Source of the DNA: Buxus sempervirens | Lineage: Eukaryota > Streptophyta > Magnoliopsida > Buxales > Buxaceae | Direction of reading: 5' to 3' | DNA: 64,000 bases | Assembly (NCBI GenBank): GCA_947561395.2 | Contig: OX387192.1 | Location: 8,096,221 to 8,160,220 of the forward strand | In this document: positions 21,462-33,739 of the stretch, piece by piece | Layout of the letters: each line of letters begins with the position of its first letter | How positions within the stretch are numbered: the stretch's first letter is position 1 | Notes under the pieces: generated by a model | The model's input: only the letters and a program-made list of their open reading frames with translations | Told to the model about the DNA's origin: nothing | Database searches by the model: none | Program-made: the position numbers and the translations under genes

Positions 21462-23570
21462 ATGAATATTACTAGGAAAGGATTTGAGGCCATTGTTCTT
21501 TATATCCCAAAATTTGAATCCCTAGTCAAACCAATTTGAGCCTGTTCGTATTTTTTTGTTAAACCCAAACTGGACTTACAGCCTTATACTGGGGCAAAGC
21601 CAATAAGGGCAAGGCCAATAGGGGCAAAAAGAAAAAAAAAGAAGAAAAAATTTGAAAAAAAAAAAGAAAAAGGAAAAAATAGGGGCAAATAAATGCCAAA
21701 TACAAAAGAAGAGGAATGGGATTGAATTCACCATGACTGTAAGTCCAGTTGACCCATTTTCACACTTAGAAAATTTTGAGCCTTTAATACCTTTCTTTCA
21801 TAAATCGAACCTAGCCTTTGTTTCGTCCTATTATTAAGACCTCGGTGATTTTAGTATATTCATTCAACTTTCAGAGTAAGATTGGTGATGATGGAATGCA
21901 GAGGCCAACCCTAGTGAAAACCGTAATTGGCACTAGGGGCAAGAAGGGCAAAAAGAAAAAAAAGAAAAAAAAAAGAAAAAAAAAAGGAAGAAAAGAATCA
22001 AGGGATGAGTTGATCATGGGGTCTAAGTTTCAAATCAGCATGAGCACTGGAAACTGAGCAGATTAGCAAGACCAATCAGGAAGGAAAAATCATTAGGGGA
22101 TGATTCTAAAGGTCACAGGGTAGACAAATTTGGTCTCTCCCTATTGCTTGGACTACCCTTTTCATTATTCAACCTGATTTTAATTCCTTTAATTATATGT
22201 GATTAAGTGTTTTGGATCAGCTTTCAAAAAAAAAAAAAAACTATACTTTGGCCTATGATGAGAATCTATATCTTTTCATAAAACATTGGTTTTGCAAGCA
22301 TTAGAGAGTTCTGAGGCCACTAGTATAAAACCTATTTTCTTATGTTTGCATTTGCATTCTTCTATTAGGGTTTCTTTTTGGCAAAGGTTAAAAAAAAAAA
22401 AAAAAAAAGAGAGAAAAAAAGAGAAAAAGAAAAAAAGAAAGAAAAAAAAAGAGGATCATCTCTACTGAGGGGCAAATACTTCTTCAAACAATCAAAACCG
22501 GGGCATGCTCAGTGTCTTTCCTTCTGGGTTTTCATTAGAATGAATTCCAACATTTGGAAGAAGCAATCAAGCTTTAGTCTTCGAATTTGAAAAAAAAAAA
22601 AAAAAAGGCTTCAAAGCAATGACATATTTTCTTCGTTAAACAAGGGTTCTCAATTCTTCAATCATGAAGAAGGATTTTACTGAGGCAGCAAGAAGGCATG
22701 AAAGACAGATCATGGGTTGTAAAGGCATGAGGTTAGATTAACAGATCATGATCCATCAATCAAGATGAGGGCATTCACTTAAAAAGCATGAAGACAGGTT
22801 ATGGGCAGTAAAGGCACATACATCGTTATTGAGAGAGCAAGAAGATGAAGAAGCAGAAGCAAGTTGCAGAATATTCAAGCACAGGAATGGCACCCAGGTA
22901 TATCAAATAAGAAAATCAATAAGGAAAATTCAAAAAGTGAAAAACATCAAAATCAATTGAGTTTGTAGTGGTCAATTTTAAATCCACATTCTTTTCAAAA
23001 TTTGCTTGTCTCATATTTCTTTTCATAGCCACGAGAGCTCCAAGAAATTTGAGATAAGGAAGAGACGCCACCCCATCAGACTTCAAGCAGGGGTTTCATT
23101 GGCTATCTTCGAATCCATGTTTTTATCATTTCATTGTTTGACCAAAGCAAGTTCAATTAATGAGATGTTTTTCAAATGGGTAATTTTGAGTTGTGTCTGT
23201 TCTTTACTGTTCATTGTGCTACAACTGCAGGCCATCTAGAAAAATTGTCTTTTTCATCATTTTCTCCACACTTTTTGGGAGATTAATGTTTATATTAGTT
23301 GTAAGTTGCAAGGATTGCCACCTTACCCACTTTTGTTTAAAAATTTTGTCTCAAATCTCACTTCATAGCCCACAAGTGCTCAGTGAGAGGAGAGAGGAGG
23401 ATTTGACCCTTAAGCTGAGGGATTTCTTAGCAAATCTTCCACAATCAATTCTTTTTTTCAAAAATCATCCATTTAATCCTTGCAAAGTGCAATTGATTAG
23501 ACAAAAATCTTAGAAAGTGCAATTGGTGGGTCTTTTTGCTCTCTGCTTGTAATTGGTTCCAATTACCAGC
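21462..23570 (+). other. 3' non-coding region of the central element
   Basis: About 2.1 kb between the pol stop and the polypurine tract. It has many A-rich runs (21630-21680, 21950-21985, 22388-22452, 22588-22606) and repeated AGGGGCAA. No frame over 106 codons is present and none resembles an envelope or known antisense protein. Lysine-rich frames here come from A/G runs. Confidence 0.75.
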
Positions 23571-23584
23571 AAAGAGGGGGCAGC
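23571..23584 (+). other. polypurine tract of the central element
   Basis: AAAGAGGGGGCAGC lies directly before the TGTAGACACC start of the 3' LTR. It is the expected primer for plus-strand DNA synthesis. Confidence 0.85.
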
Positions 23585-25399
23585 TGTAGACACCCCAAAT
23601 TGCACTAAAAATGAGAAAATAATTGAAAATATTAATTGGGATTTGAAACAAATCAAAAAAGTGTAAAATCTGGCCAAACTGGTCATGACCGTATTTTGTT
23701 TACGGACTGGTCATATCTGCAGTTGATATACGGTCACGGCGTGCCCGTATTAATAATACAGGCAGGGCGCGACCGTAATATATATACGGACACGGGGGTC
23801 TTTGTGCGAATTTTACCTTTTTAATTTTTGAGCCTTATCTGCACCCAAATATCTCTCTTGGATAATCGAATTCTCTTATTTATCTGTTCGAATTATCTCA
23901 TTTATCCTTGGTTGGATATGGATGGGCATTATCTCCAATTTTCACTCTATCCTGAGAATCAGGATATATCCTTCTGGACCAGCCTTGCCCCTGTGCTTGT
24001 CTATAAATAGAGGCTCTCTCCTCTAGCTAAAGACCACGAAATTTTGAGTCCAAGGAATTCTAAGAAGCTCCAAGAGAAGAGAAGAACTCTTGCTGCCTGC
24101 CTGCTCAATCCAGGTAAGTCCCCTATCCCTTTTTATTTTCTGTCTTCAAGTAATAGGATCATCTCTATTGCTGTAGAATAAGGCCATATCTATTTTGTAT
24201 CCCTAAACTTGTCTCCAAGTACCTCAAGGGTCTCTCTAGCCGTAAAACGTGAAGAGAGAACTAGGGGAAAGGGGAACGGGTGGATCCCTAGAATAGAACC
24301 CCATATCTGTTTTTTTCTTTTTTTCTAGAATAAAGCTGTGATTGTGTTTGTGTAACCAAACCTATCTCTAAGTACCTCAAGAGTCTCTCTAGCCGTAAAA
24401 CGTGAAGAGAGAACTAGGGGAAAGGAGAACAGGTGGATCCGTAGGGTAGATCCCCATGTGCTCTAATTTGTGAGATGTGGCTGTTTTGAATATCCTGATC
24501 ATGTTTAATTGCTTTTTATGATATATCTGAATGAATTACATGAATCTATGATGTTTATAGCATGAGATCCCTTCTTTTTGCCAAAATTTGGATTTTTGCC
24601 ACTTTTGCACCTACAGCACTGTTTTCGTGATTTTTGTGATTTTAGGCTAGGATCTTGGATTTATCATGATCAATATGGTAGATCTGAATCCAGAAGCCTG
24701 AAAATAAATTCTAGGGTTTCATGAGATGATTTTTAAATTGTTTTTCATTATTGAGATAAGACCCTACGGTCTCAATTCTCCCTTTTTGGTGTTTTTTATC
24801 AATGTGGATATTTTTGGTTTTTATTTTCGGATTTAATGTGAAATTTGGGCTTTATCTATGTCCTGGACTGTTCAAGTTCAATTTTGAAATATTTTATAAA
24901 AATCATATTTTTCTAGATTTCTAGAATTTGACCTGAAGCCAGATTTTTGGATTTTTCACTTTAAATTGATTTTATTTGATTTTATCTTAATTTTATTTTG
25001 ATCATGAAACCCTAGGAATGGTATGATCATGTTTGATAGTTCTGGATCAATCAGACTATTCATATGAAAAAAACCATATATTTTTGCCTTTTTGTGATTT
25101 TTCGTGATTTTTATAGCAAGCTTTTTCCTTTATTTTAAACATGAACAATACCTGGCAACCACCTTGTGTGGATGAATAGGGGTGCCTAACACCTTCCCCT
25201 GTTCATAACTTAATCCCCTTACCCATCTCTGGTTGTTTTTTTTAGGAGGGTTATTTTTACCCTAAAATTTGCCTTTTGTGCTTATTTAATATTTTGGTGT
25301 CCATTCACACCTAAATTGAATGGTGGCGACTCTTTGTTTTATATAATCCCGTGTGATGATTGAAGAAATCATTAGATTGATTTTTTCCCATGTCTCACA
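23585..25399 (+). repeat. 3' LTR of the central Tat-like element
   Basis: 1815 bp, the same length as the 5' LTR, with three substitutions seen by eye (23603, 23768, 24090). It ends TGTCTCACA before the target duplication GTTAG at 25400-25404. Confidence 0.97.
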
Positions 25400-25404
25400 G
25401 TTAG

Positions 25405-26233
25405 GTCGAACTGTAGCTAGAAAAAATGAAGTTTAGGTTGGAGATGAAGTTTGCTTTTCTTGGTTGAATATATTTTGGAAAAGGGATGTTTTTTGTATTG
25501 TACTTTTCCTTATTGTATAGGGATGTATTTTATGGTGCACTTTTGCTTGCTATATAGGGATGTATTTTGTAGTACACTTTTGCTTTCTATATAGGGATGT
25601 ATTTTGTGATATACTTCTACTTTTTTGTACAAGTTATATGCTTCTTGTATGATAATACAAAGCTAAGGAAATGAGTTGCATTTTGTAACATACATTGTTC
25701 CTGTTGAATTTATTTGTTTAGTTATGTTCATTGGTTAAAATTCACCCATTCACAATTTTCTTGTTGGTTTTCTTTCTTAATTAACTTTTACCCGTTTATA
25801 AATTGCTTCTGAAATTTGCCTTGGTAAAAGAAGGGTGGTTGGGTGTTGGTTTTGGATAGTGAGTGTTGGGGGATTTAAGGGTTTGGGTGCTGCTACAGTG
25901 CTACTGCTACTCATAGAAGCAACAATTGTACAAAACAAAGAAGGGAGATGGGGTTGGAAGAGGGAGGGAGGCAGTGGTGGTGTGGTATTTTGTTTTTTTT
26001 TGGGTGGGAGGTGTGGGGTAGCCTTTTCTCATAGCATAAAAATACAAAAAGGAAAGGATGGTGGTGGTGGTGGTGGAGAAGAGAAGAGGGTGGGGGTTCC
26101 TTGCAAGTCAGCAACAACAAAAAAAAACAAAAACAAAAACAAAAAGTGAGGGTGGGAGAGTTGGGTGGGGGCCTTTACTCAGCTTACAAATAAAGGCCCC
26201 CATGGCAGTAGCAAAAGTTTTTTATTGTTGGGT

Positions 26234-26267
<34 letters not shown>

Positions 26268-26841
26268 TGCTTGATTGACTTTGCTCACAGTAGTAGCAAA
26301 GGTGCTACTGATCATGGAAATAACAGCAATTGCTGCTGCTTGCAAGTGAGTTATAACCAAGAACAACCACAAATAAAAGGGAAAGAAATATGGGGTTGGA
26401 AGATTTGGGGGGGGGGGCAGGGCGGTGTGCTTTTGCTCAACTTGCAAGTGAGGGGAGGGAGAGAGAATGGAGATAGATAGGAAGGGGGGAGGTTTGCTTT
26501 TTTTTTTTGGTAGGTGGTTTTGGGGTGGGGAGGGGCCTTTGGTCATAATGATAGCAACAAGCTGCTAGCAAGTCAGCAGCAACAACTACTGCTGTAAACA
26601 ACAACAACAAAAGAAAAGATGGGAAATCCTCTCTATGGCTCAATAGTTGATTTTTTTTTTTTTTTTTTTCCTCTGGGTTTTGGAATGGAATCATGGTTGT
26701 TGAGGGAAGTACAAGGAAGAGTTTTCGTTATTAGATTATTTTGTATCCTTCTTGTTTAGAGATCAACATATGAAGAAGCAGGGTTAAAGAGACAAACATA
26801 GTTAAAATTTTTTGAGTTCTTGTGGTTTTCTAAAAGGGAAA
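25405..26841 (+). other. Harbinger interior after the Myb-like gene: tandem and simple repeats, no gene
   Basis: The Myb-like frame ends at TAG 25434-25436. At about 25515-25630 a unit of roughly 44 bp (TATAGGGATGTATTTTGT) occurs three times, probably in the old 3' UTR. From 25830 to 26690 the sequence is GGT/GGG-rich and AAC-rich simple repeat. Frames in it are repeat artefacts. Confidence 0.6.
26234..26266 (+). repeat. uninterrupted run of 33 G
   Basis: A homopolymer of 33 guanines, followed at about 26408-26416 by a further nine-G run. Strong potential for G-quadruplexes. The exact length may also reflect assembly or sequencing error. Confidence 0.85.
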
Positions 26842-29800
26842 TTGTAATGGCCGGGATCCAATAGTTCTTTTCTTTTTTCAACGGATCAAGGCATTACTTG
26901 AATGATAGTAAAACAATTAAGAACAAAAGCATAAAAAGTACACCAAATTCAAACAACTCCTTCATTAATTCAAAATAAAAGTGCTAATGATCCTCAAAAT
27001 AAACTTATTAATTCAATACATCAAATCTGAAATTTTAGAAAGGCAACTACCTATTCTAGGCACTTCTCAACCCTACCATAAAAGAAGTAACTCCTAAGCA
27101 AATCACTTAATAAAATATAAAAGAAAACTAATAATCCATAAGGTGCTCATTAAGGTCCTCTGTTGTACCCTTGGTGTTTTCTACCCCGTTTTGTACGTCC
27201 TCTTCAAGAGTATCTGAAAACAAATATTGAAAACAAGGGTGAGATATAAAATCTCAGCAAATAGTAACATGCATGCTATAAAACAGTCCATATAATTTTA
27301 TAAACCATTTTCATGAGGCACAATGATTAAACCAAAGTTCATAGCCAGAAAATACAATAAATCCAAATCCATCAAGTTATAATCCAAAACTAGCAAAATA
27401 TTCACACAACAAGCCACACAATTGTGATATCATAGGACTCGTAAAATATGACCACTTGGAGAGGTTAAATCCAGTTCCAATCGCCCCCTCACGCTCTTAC
27501 ATATGATGGACCGGCCTACTCTGGGTTTCGGTCACCACGAAGCTGCCTACTCTAGGTTTCGGACTTCGCTTTACATAACGGATCACTTAAACCTAATACA
27601 GGTATTAATTTGTAGAGTACAATCTAGTCAAAGAACAACGCTACAACATATCCAACAAAAGACCTCACTATCTTGGTGGAAACGGATCACTGCAGCTCAT
27701 TCTCTCTTGGAATAGCCTCTCCTTCTTGGAGGAAACACATAAATGGAACTAAACTTAATCCAAAGAAAGATAGACAGACCTCACTATCTAGCTAAACTAT
27801 GGATCAATAATGAGCTAAGCCCGCTAGATACAAGTCAACCAAAAACATATATATAATTTGAAAATACATGTCAATAGTTGCCATCATAACAAAATTCATT
27901 GCTTCATAGATTTAAACCAACAACCACTGCCCTTTTGCTAGAAATACTCCCTCATGGAGAAAACAAATAAACACTACTTCTATTAAAGAACCCATCATAT
28001 TTCATAAGTCCACAAGATTCAATAAACCATATTTTCCCAATAAAATAGCCAAAATATATTGTATGTGAATTTTAATAATTCTAGAGATTAAAATATGTTT
28101 AAAACCATCTTAGAAAACTGTTGGAATAAAAAAGAAACAATAAAAACCCATTTGAATCCACCAAGTTCACTATTATAGTCCTATTCCACCTATTTTCCAC
28201 AAAACGTACCCAAAATCTTCAATAAATCAGATAAAATTATTTGGCCAATTCAAACACTCTCAAAATACCCTAAACTAATTGTTACATGAGTTGGAATTCA
28301 ATAAAAATCATTTTATAATAAAAAAACTAATTATATTTCAAAAATACAAAAAATTCTGTCATGGGCGCTTGAGCTCTGTCGGGATCTATTGCAGGTGCTC
28401 GAGAAAAACTAATTTTCTAGAAATCAGCTGCTCGGTATGGCACTCAAGCATTGACAAGCATCTATGCAGTCACCACGGAGCTTGGCATGGCACTCGAGTG
28501 TGATTGCAAGCATCCGTATAAAATTGTGAAAATCTGGGTTTTACGAAATTTTGAGAATTTTCCATTTCTTTCTCTAAATCTTATTTCCATTATTCATGAT
28601 TACTTTTAACACATCTAAAATAATTCTCTAAACACACTAAACCATTCTAAAAAAATTGCTAACAAATCTAATCATCAAAATCATGCATTTCATCCAAAGA
28701 TCAAAGTAAACAAAATTCTATCGAGAAGAAGAATATATAATTTTTCCATGCTTTAAACCTTAACCAAAACCTTCCAAAATCAACATATATATGTTTCTAA
28801 ATCATCACAAATCTGAAGAACACAATATCTATCGTCTAAACAATAAACCATGCAAGTTTTCCAATGTAAAGGGTTACTACTTGCCTCAAGATTGCAAAAT
28901 CCTTTTTCTTTTTCAATAACCTCAAAATAAATCCAACTTCTGAAATTTTCGCAAAACTCTAGGGATCTCCAAACATGAGATTCACCATTTAGATTGAAGA
29001 ACAACTAGTTAAGAACAAACCATTCAAATTTGAGGCTAAATCTCTCTATTTTTGATTGTTGCTGAATCTCTCTAGATTGCTGTTTGATGGTTGCTAGTCG
29101 GAATTTTCTACAACTCTTTTTCTCTAAAGTCTCTTATTATCTCTCTATTTTTCTATTTCTATTTTTCCAGGACTATGCACGAATTTTCTCTCTTCTTTTC
29201 TCCTCACAATTGAATTAATGGAAACCTTAAATCTTCCCTAATGCCTTTCTTTTATTGGTTCACTCAAATACAAGTCCTAATTGGTTTAGGAAACTTTCCA
29301 ACTAGGATTCCTAATTCTATTTGGAAAACTTTCATACCTTATCTTTCCTTCTAATTATTTTCTCTTAAATCTAACTCATAAGAAACTTCTAATTTAATTA
29401 TTTTTCGAGCTAATTATTTCCCCTATTTTAAAATATTACTAAAACACCCCAAAACTCCTCCTATCTTCAAATTTAAGGCCCGTAATTTAGTATTATTACA
29501 ATTAGGTCCTTTTCTCATCTTTTAAACTATAAATTAGGCTATTTAAATCTAAATTTAATCTAACTTAAATCTAATTGTTTATTTCAATTATAATAATTAT
29601 TTATTTTATTAATTTAATAATTAGCCATTGGGAAAGGACTAAAATACCCTTTTTCATTATTATATTATATTTGACCATTAGATCTATTTCTAAATTTCCA
29701 GATTTAATCTCCTCATTATATATCTTTATAGTATGAATGTGAATTATAATTTCAATCTCCCAAATACTTAGATTAAATATTTTTCTCTTGATATTTTAAA

Positions 29801-29894
29801 TTTATTTATTTTAATTCTTCTAATATTTAGATTTTACAATTATATTATTATTTTCAAAAATTCAAGATTCTCCAGAAATAGAAGTATTTTTGTC
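26842..29894 (-). mobile_element. minus-strand long LTR-like element (copy C of the family)
   Basis: On the minus strand it ends GGATCCCGGCCATTACA (plus-strand start TGTAATGG at 26843). It carries the family block at 27285-27170 (GCATGCATGT, GAGAT..ATATCTC, TTTTCAG, CTCTTGAAGAGGACG) and the GAAACCCAGAGTAGGCC box at 27560-27512. The 9-mer AAAGGGAAA stands on both sides (26833-26841 and 29895-29903). A clean 5-bp duplication next to TG/CA ends was not found. The interior is AT-rich and non-coding. Confidence 0.55.
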
Positions 29895-29903
29895 AAAGGG
29901 AAA

Positions 29904-31131
29904 ATTTTGTTGGTCACGTGTATTGACCTGTTTGAGAGGTTAGGAATAGCTAGAGTGGTGCAAGTTGGATCTTTGTGGAGTTTCTACTCACGGAAAGTTC
30001 TCATTATGCGTTCAATTGATTGTATTAATATCTATTGTTGTGGAACTCTGGGTTTTCAATATGAATGGTAGGAATGGTTAGGTTCTTATTGTAGCTAATA
30101 GTTTTGATGCTGGGACATAGCTGAATTTAAAGAAAAAGAGATAAGATTTTGAGCAATGTTGCTTTGAGGTAATATGATGGAAGATATAGGGCTCTTCAAG
30201 CATGGAAGTGGATTTACTCACAAAAGCATGTGTACTCAGGTACATGAACTGCAGTGAGCTCCTTCAGGGACAAAGTTGTATTTTTTATCGATACTTAGGT
30301 ACATGAATTGCAATGAGCTCCTTCAGGGACAAGTTGTATTTTTGATCGATCATCATTGGCCAATGGCTTGCACTGGTTGTGTGAAATTGTGGAAGATTCT
30401 GGTGATGGTTTTACTGCAATGCAGGGACTATTTTCTTCGGGGTTTTCGGTCATTATTTAGACTGGGTTTACCAGCATTGCTTGTTATAATGTGGAGTTGC
30501 TTTATTAGTTTGACATCACTGACTTGCCTAGTATATTTGCTTCTTATTAATATGGTAAGTCCGTCTGCTCTAATTTCCATCTCCAACTTCTTATGATTTG
30601 ATAAGTGTGCAGTGGCGATGCATTTTTTTCCTTTTTTTTCCCTTACTCTGCTGCCTTGACTGTTGTTTTTATAAAACCATGGAGCTTTTGGAGTTTGGAG
30701 CTAACTGAAAGCTTTTCTTTCAGAGCCAGTGATGGTGAGAGTGCACTGATGAGTCATAGCTTTTCTAGTTTCTCTTGCAACAATATTATGTGATTTTTTT
30801 TGGGGTGTGGGGAGGGGCTTTGCTCACAGCAGTAACAACAGTTACTGCTACTATTGTGGGAACCCCAACCTCCTCCCTTCCCCTCTCTCAACCCTTCCTT
30901 CCGTTTTTTTCTTTGAGGTTGTTGTTTACGACAGTAGCAGCAGTTGCTCACTTACCAAAAAGAAACAAAAGAAATAAGGGACTTTTGGGGTTTTTCTCTT
31001 TTTTTTTTTTTTTTGGTGGTGGGGGGAGACATTCTCACAAAGATAGCTGAGCAAGTGAGCAGCTGCTGTAAAAAAATCTTATGCAAAAGAATTGAGACCA
31101 ACTAAGTAGTAATCTTAATAGAAGAGTCAAG
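29904..31131 (+). other. Harbinger interior before the transposase: no gene seen
   Basis: It contains a 59-bp tandem duplication (30238-30355, unit starting AGGTACATGAA) and a G/T-rich simple block (30785-31070) resembling that at 25830-26690. No coding similarity was recognised. Confidence 0.5.
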
Positions 31132-32281
31132 ATGAGCTCAAATGAAGAGTTTGAGGAGGCTTTATATTACTTGACATTATCAATGTGTCTAGAAGAGTAT
31201 CTTGATTCAAAAATTGAGAAAGAACCAGTGCATAGTTCAATATTACAAAGTAATGCTTGGTTGAGAGAGCTGCATGAAGCAAATTCCCTTGTAAGGTTGT
31301 ATTGTTTGTTTCGTATGCATGAATAAACATACCTTCTATCGACTTGCTAACGCAATGAGAGACAGAGGTCTACTTCAACCTACGAGGCATATACTGTTGA
31401 GGAGCAGCAACTTGGCATGTTTCTTCTTACGCTTGGTCATAACCAGAGAAATTTCATGATTCAATATAGATATCAACATTCTGGGGAGACAGTAAGTCAA
31501 CGTTTTCACAATGTGTTAAATGCCTTTATACAATTTTCTAAATAAGTAATTGTGCCTCCATCTTTTGATCATACACCACTTGAAATACGTCAAAATTCAA
31601 AGTATATGCCATGGTTCAAGGATTGTGTTGGTGCAATAGATGGAGCATATATTTCTACATGTGTATCAATGGATACACAAGCTACTTATCAATTTGCACG
31701 GACAGAGACGATAACACAAAATGTGATGGTTGTGTGCTCCTTCGATATGCAATTCACCTGGATAATAGCAAGATGGGAGGGGACGGCACATGATTCATGA
31801 GTTTTGTTGGAAGCTATAAATGACCCAATTTTGCACTTACCTCTAGGCTCCACCAGGTAAAATAGCTAGGAGGGTATCTATTAATTTATTTATTCTATCT
31901 TTAGTACTAAAAATTTTGTTTTTGTATTAGGTAAATATTATGTGGTTGATGCAGATTATCCAAATATGATGGGTTTTCTCGCTTCGTATAGAAGAGTTTG
32001 ATATCATGCATTTTCAAGATTATCACTGTGGAGGTGAAAGACCACGTGGCTCAAAAGAGATTTTTAATCATTTACATTCTTCGTTATGGAATATAATTGA
32101 AAGATGTTTTGGTGTCTTAAAAGAGCACTTTCCTATCTTGAAGATGATGTCGTCGTATACATTGAAAACTCAAGTGAAGATTGTACTTGTAGCATGCACT
32201 ATACACAATTTTATTAGACAATAGGAAAGACAAGACTGGCTATTTGAGCAATATAGGGATGAGGATTTGATTGTTGTGGAT
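31132..32281 (+). pseudogene. PIF/Harbinger transposase (DDE_Tnp_4 type), broken
   Basis: From ATG 31132, a head region (HSSILQSNAWLRELHE) leads to a stop at 31323. The following sequence in other frames encodes the LLLTLGHN.RNFMIQ..YQHSGETVS segment. Then comes VPPSFDHTPLEIRQNSKYMPWFKDCVGAIDGAYI (about 31553-31660), with the first catalytic Asp in AIDG. TQNVMVVCSFDMQFTWI and WEGTAHDS follow. A likely intron lies at about 31858-31930, then VDADYPN with the second Asp. PRGSKEIFNHLHSSLWNIIERCFGVLKEHFPIL (to 32150) holds the Glu of the triad. At least three stops or frame changes separate these parts, so it is not functional. The same element carries the Myb-like gene at 8643. Confidence 0.85.
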
Positions 32282-32591
32282 AATTAAGATGAGCATGAAG
32301 ATGAAATTAATTTGGATTGCTTGGTGCCACCAGGCCTAACTAATGAGATGGCGGCTTTCAAGGACATACTTGCAACTGCTTGTACAGTTGGATATAGAAA
32401 CTACATAATTTTTTCCAATAATCTAGGCGAACCAAACAAGATTCTGAATTCTAGTTTAAAAAATCTGAGTTCATAATCAGCTTTCCAAATAGGAGTTTGG
32501 ATTCTAAAATTGAGGTAATACAATCTGTGATTCTAGAATCTAGGATCATAATCAGAATCTAGATTCTATAATGGCCACCAAATGCCACCCT
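32282..32591 (+). mobile_element. right subterminal region and end of the Harbinger-like element
   Basis: Repeated GATTCTAGAATC and AATCAGAATCTAGATT palindromes lead to a terminal ACCAAATGCCACCC at 32578-32591. A terminal GGGTGGCATTTGGT read from the outside fits this superfamily. The next bases are TAG, not the usual TAA/TTA. The left end is missing from the window, so pairing was not possible. Confidence 0.5.
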
Positions 32592-33429
32592 AGAAACGGA
32601 GACAATGATGAAGAAGGAGATGCTCCAACTTGAGACCGGATGCTTTGGTTCCTGGCTGGGCAAGGAGCACACGTTCTAAAGCAGCTTCCACTCACAACAG
32701 CTAAACTTCTCGGCAGGAAACTGACATTCCGGCATTTGGTAACTCCAAGACGATCAATAACAACTCTAAGAAGGAGACCTCACCTGCTTCTTCAGTTGTA
32801 AGCGGTGAAGGAGAGGATTTGGTGATTTTGCCAAAAAAAAGAGGTCGGTGAAAGGAGAGGGAAGGAGGAAGAAAGTCGAAGAACCTATCTCTACCTTCCC
32901 AGCGAGAGGCTTTTAAAAATAAGAAATTAAGAAAAAATATATATTCTCTACGGACACGTTACTTCTTAAGAACCCCCTTTGACTTAATATATACTAGCCA
33001 TGTGGGAACCCCCTTTGACTTAATATATACTAGCCCTATGGGACGATAGTTATATAGTGTATCCAAAAGTCCCAATTGGAATTTAGAGTTCTTTTGATAC
33101 TAAGTCTCTTCTTTTAAACTTCCTTTCACCTTTTAATATGGCATTCATTGATCAACATAAATAGAATAAGATAAAAGATAATGCTGCAAATTTTTCAGCT
33201 AGATCATAGTAAAATAATTCATGTTGTATGTTATAGAGGCCTTTTAATGACATTTAATGACATTTCTATAGGCCTTTTAATCCTAGCTATATGCTATCCC
33301 CGTAACTTGAACTCGAGATATGGTGCCTACTTTGTTAGCATCTATTAGTTGTATAACCCTTGTTCCAGAAGCTCTATCACTTATACAAATTTCGCTATTT
33401 TACTACTTAACATTATTAGTATTTTCAAA
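32592..33429. other. no recognisable gene; small duplication
   Basis: A region at 32600-32920 has short open stretches (for example a basic segment near 32840) but no family was recognised. It could be a decayed exon. A 29-base segment AACCCCCTTTGACTTAATAT... occurs twice at 32971 and 33007 (36-bp period). Confidence 0.4.
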
Positions 33430-33684
33430 ATGTCATCATAGAATGTTATAATACAAAATATTTTTTTATTTTTTATTTTTCCGTAATTAAAATATTTATT
33501 AAGAAATTTATCTTTTTAGATAAATGTCATTATATAAGATCTAGAGTGACGTTTCTTATGTAAATGTCACTAAAATGTTAAATTACTGACGTCTATTTTA
33601 AATGCCACTAAAATTACATTTTAGTGACATTTTCTTCTAAACGTCAGTAATTAAATGTCACTAATATCAACATTTTTTGTAGTG
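33430..33684 (-). mobile_element. CACTA (En/Spm) transposon end
   Basis: The right edge reads CACTACAAAAAATGTTG on the minus strand (33684 inward), the standard plant CACTA terminus. Several inverted copies of AAATGTCACTAA and ACGTCAGTAA follow as subterminal repeats. No matching left terminus was found within 32592-33430, so this is a truncated or solitary end. Confidence 0.75.
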
Positions 33685-33739
33685 GTGCAGCATGAGGACC
33701 ACTATAATATTAGAAGTTACAATAAGCAGGGTAAAGTGT

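Larger units (their letters stand above)
9615..25404 (+). mobile_element. complete young Tat-like Ty3/gypsy retrotransposon (9620-25399) with TSD GTTAG
   Basis: Identical-length LTRs (9620-11434 and 23585-25399, 1815 bp) are flanked by GTTAG at 9615-9619 and 25400-25404. Three LTR differences were seen by eye: 9638/23603, 9803/23768 and 10125/24090. The order is LTR, primer site, long leader, gag-protease, RT-RNase H-second RNase H-integrase, long 3' non-coding region, polypurine tract, LTR. Integrase after RT and a second RNase H-like domain place it in the Tat group of Ty3/gypsy. Both coding frames are uninterrupted, so it may be autonomous and recently active. Confidence 0.95.
8230..32591 (+). 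mobile_element. PIF/Harbinger-like DNA transposon remnant, interrupted by two retroelements
   Basis: Three blocks, 8230-9619, 25405-26841 and 29895-32591, together hold the two genes expected of a PIF/Harbinger element: a Myb/SANT-like protein and a DDE_Tnp_4-type transposase, both on the plus strand. The right end reads ACCAAATGCCACCC before TAG at 32592. The left end is not visible and was probably separated by the Tat-like element ending at 8229. Both genes carry stops or frameshifts, so the element is dead. The outer extent is inferred. Confidence 0.6.

Noticed and set aside
21652-22590. Lysine-rich frames after pol
   Set aside because: They are translations of A/G runs in the 3' non-coding region of the retrotransposon.
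26058-26694. Gly-, His- and Pro-rich frames
   Set aside because: They come from GGT/GGG and AAC simple repeats and the G33 run.
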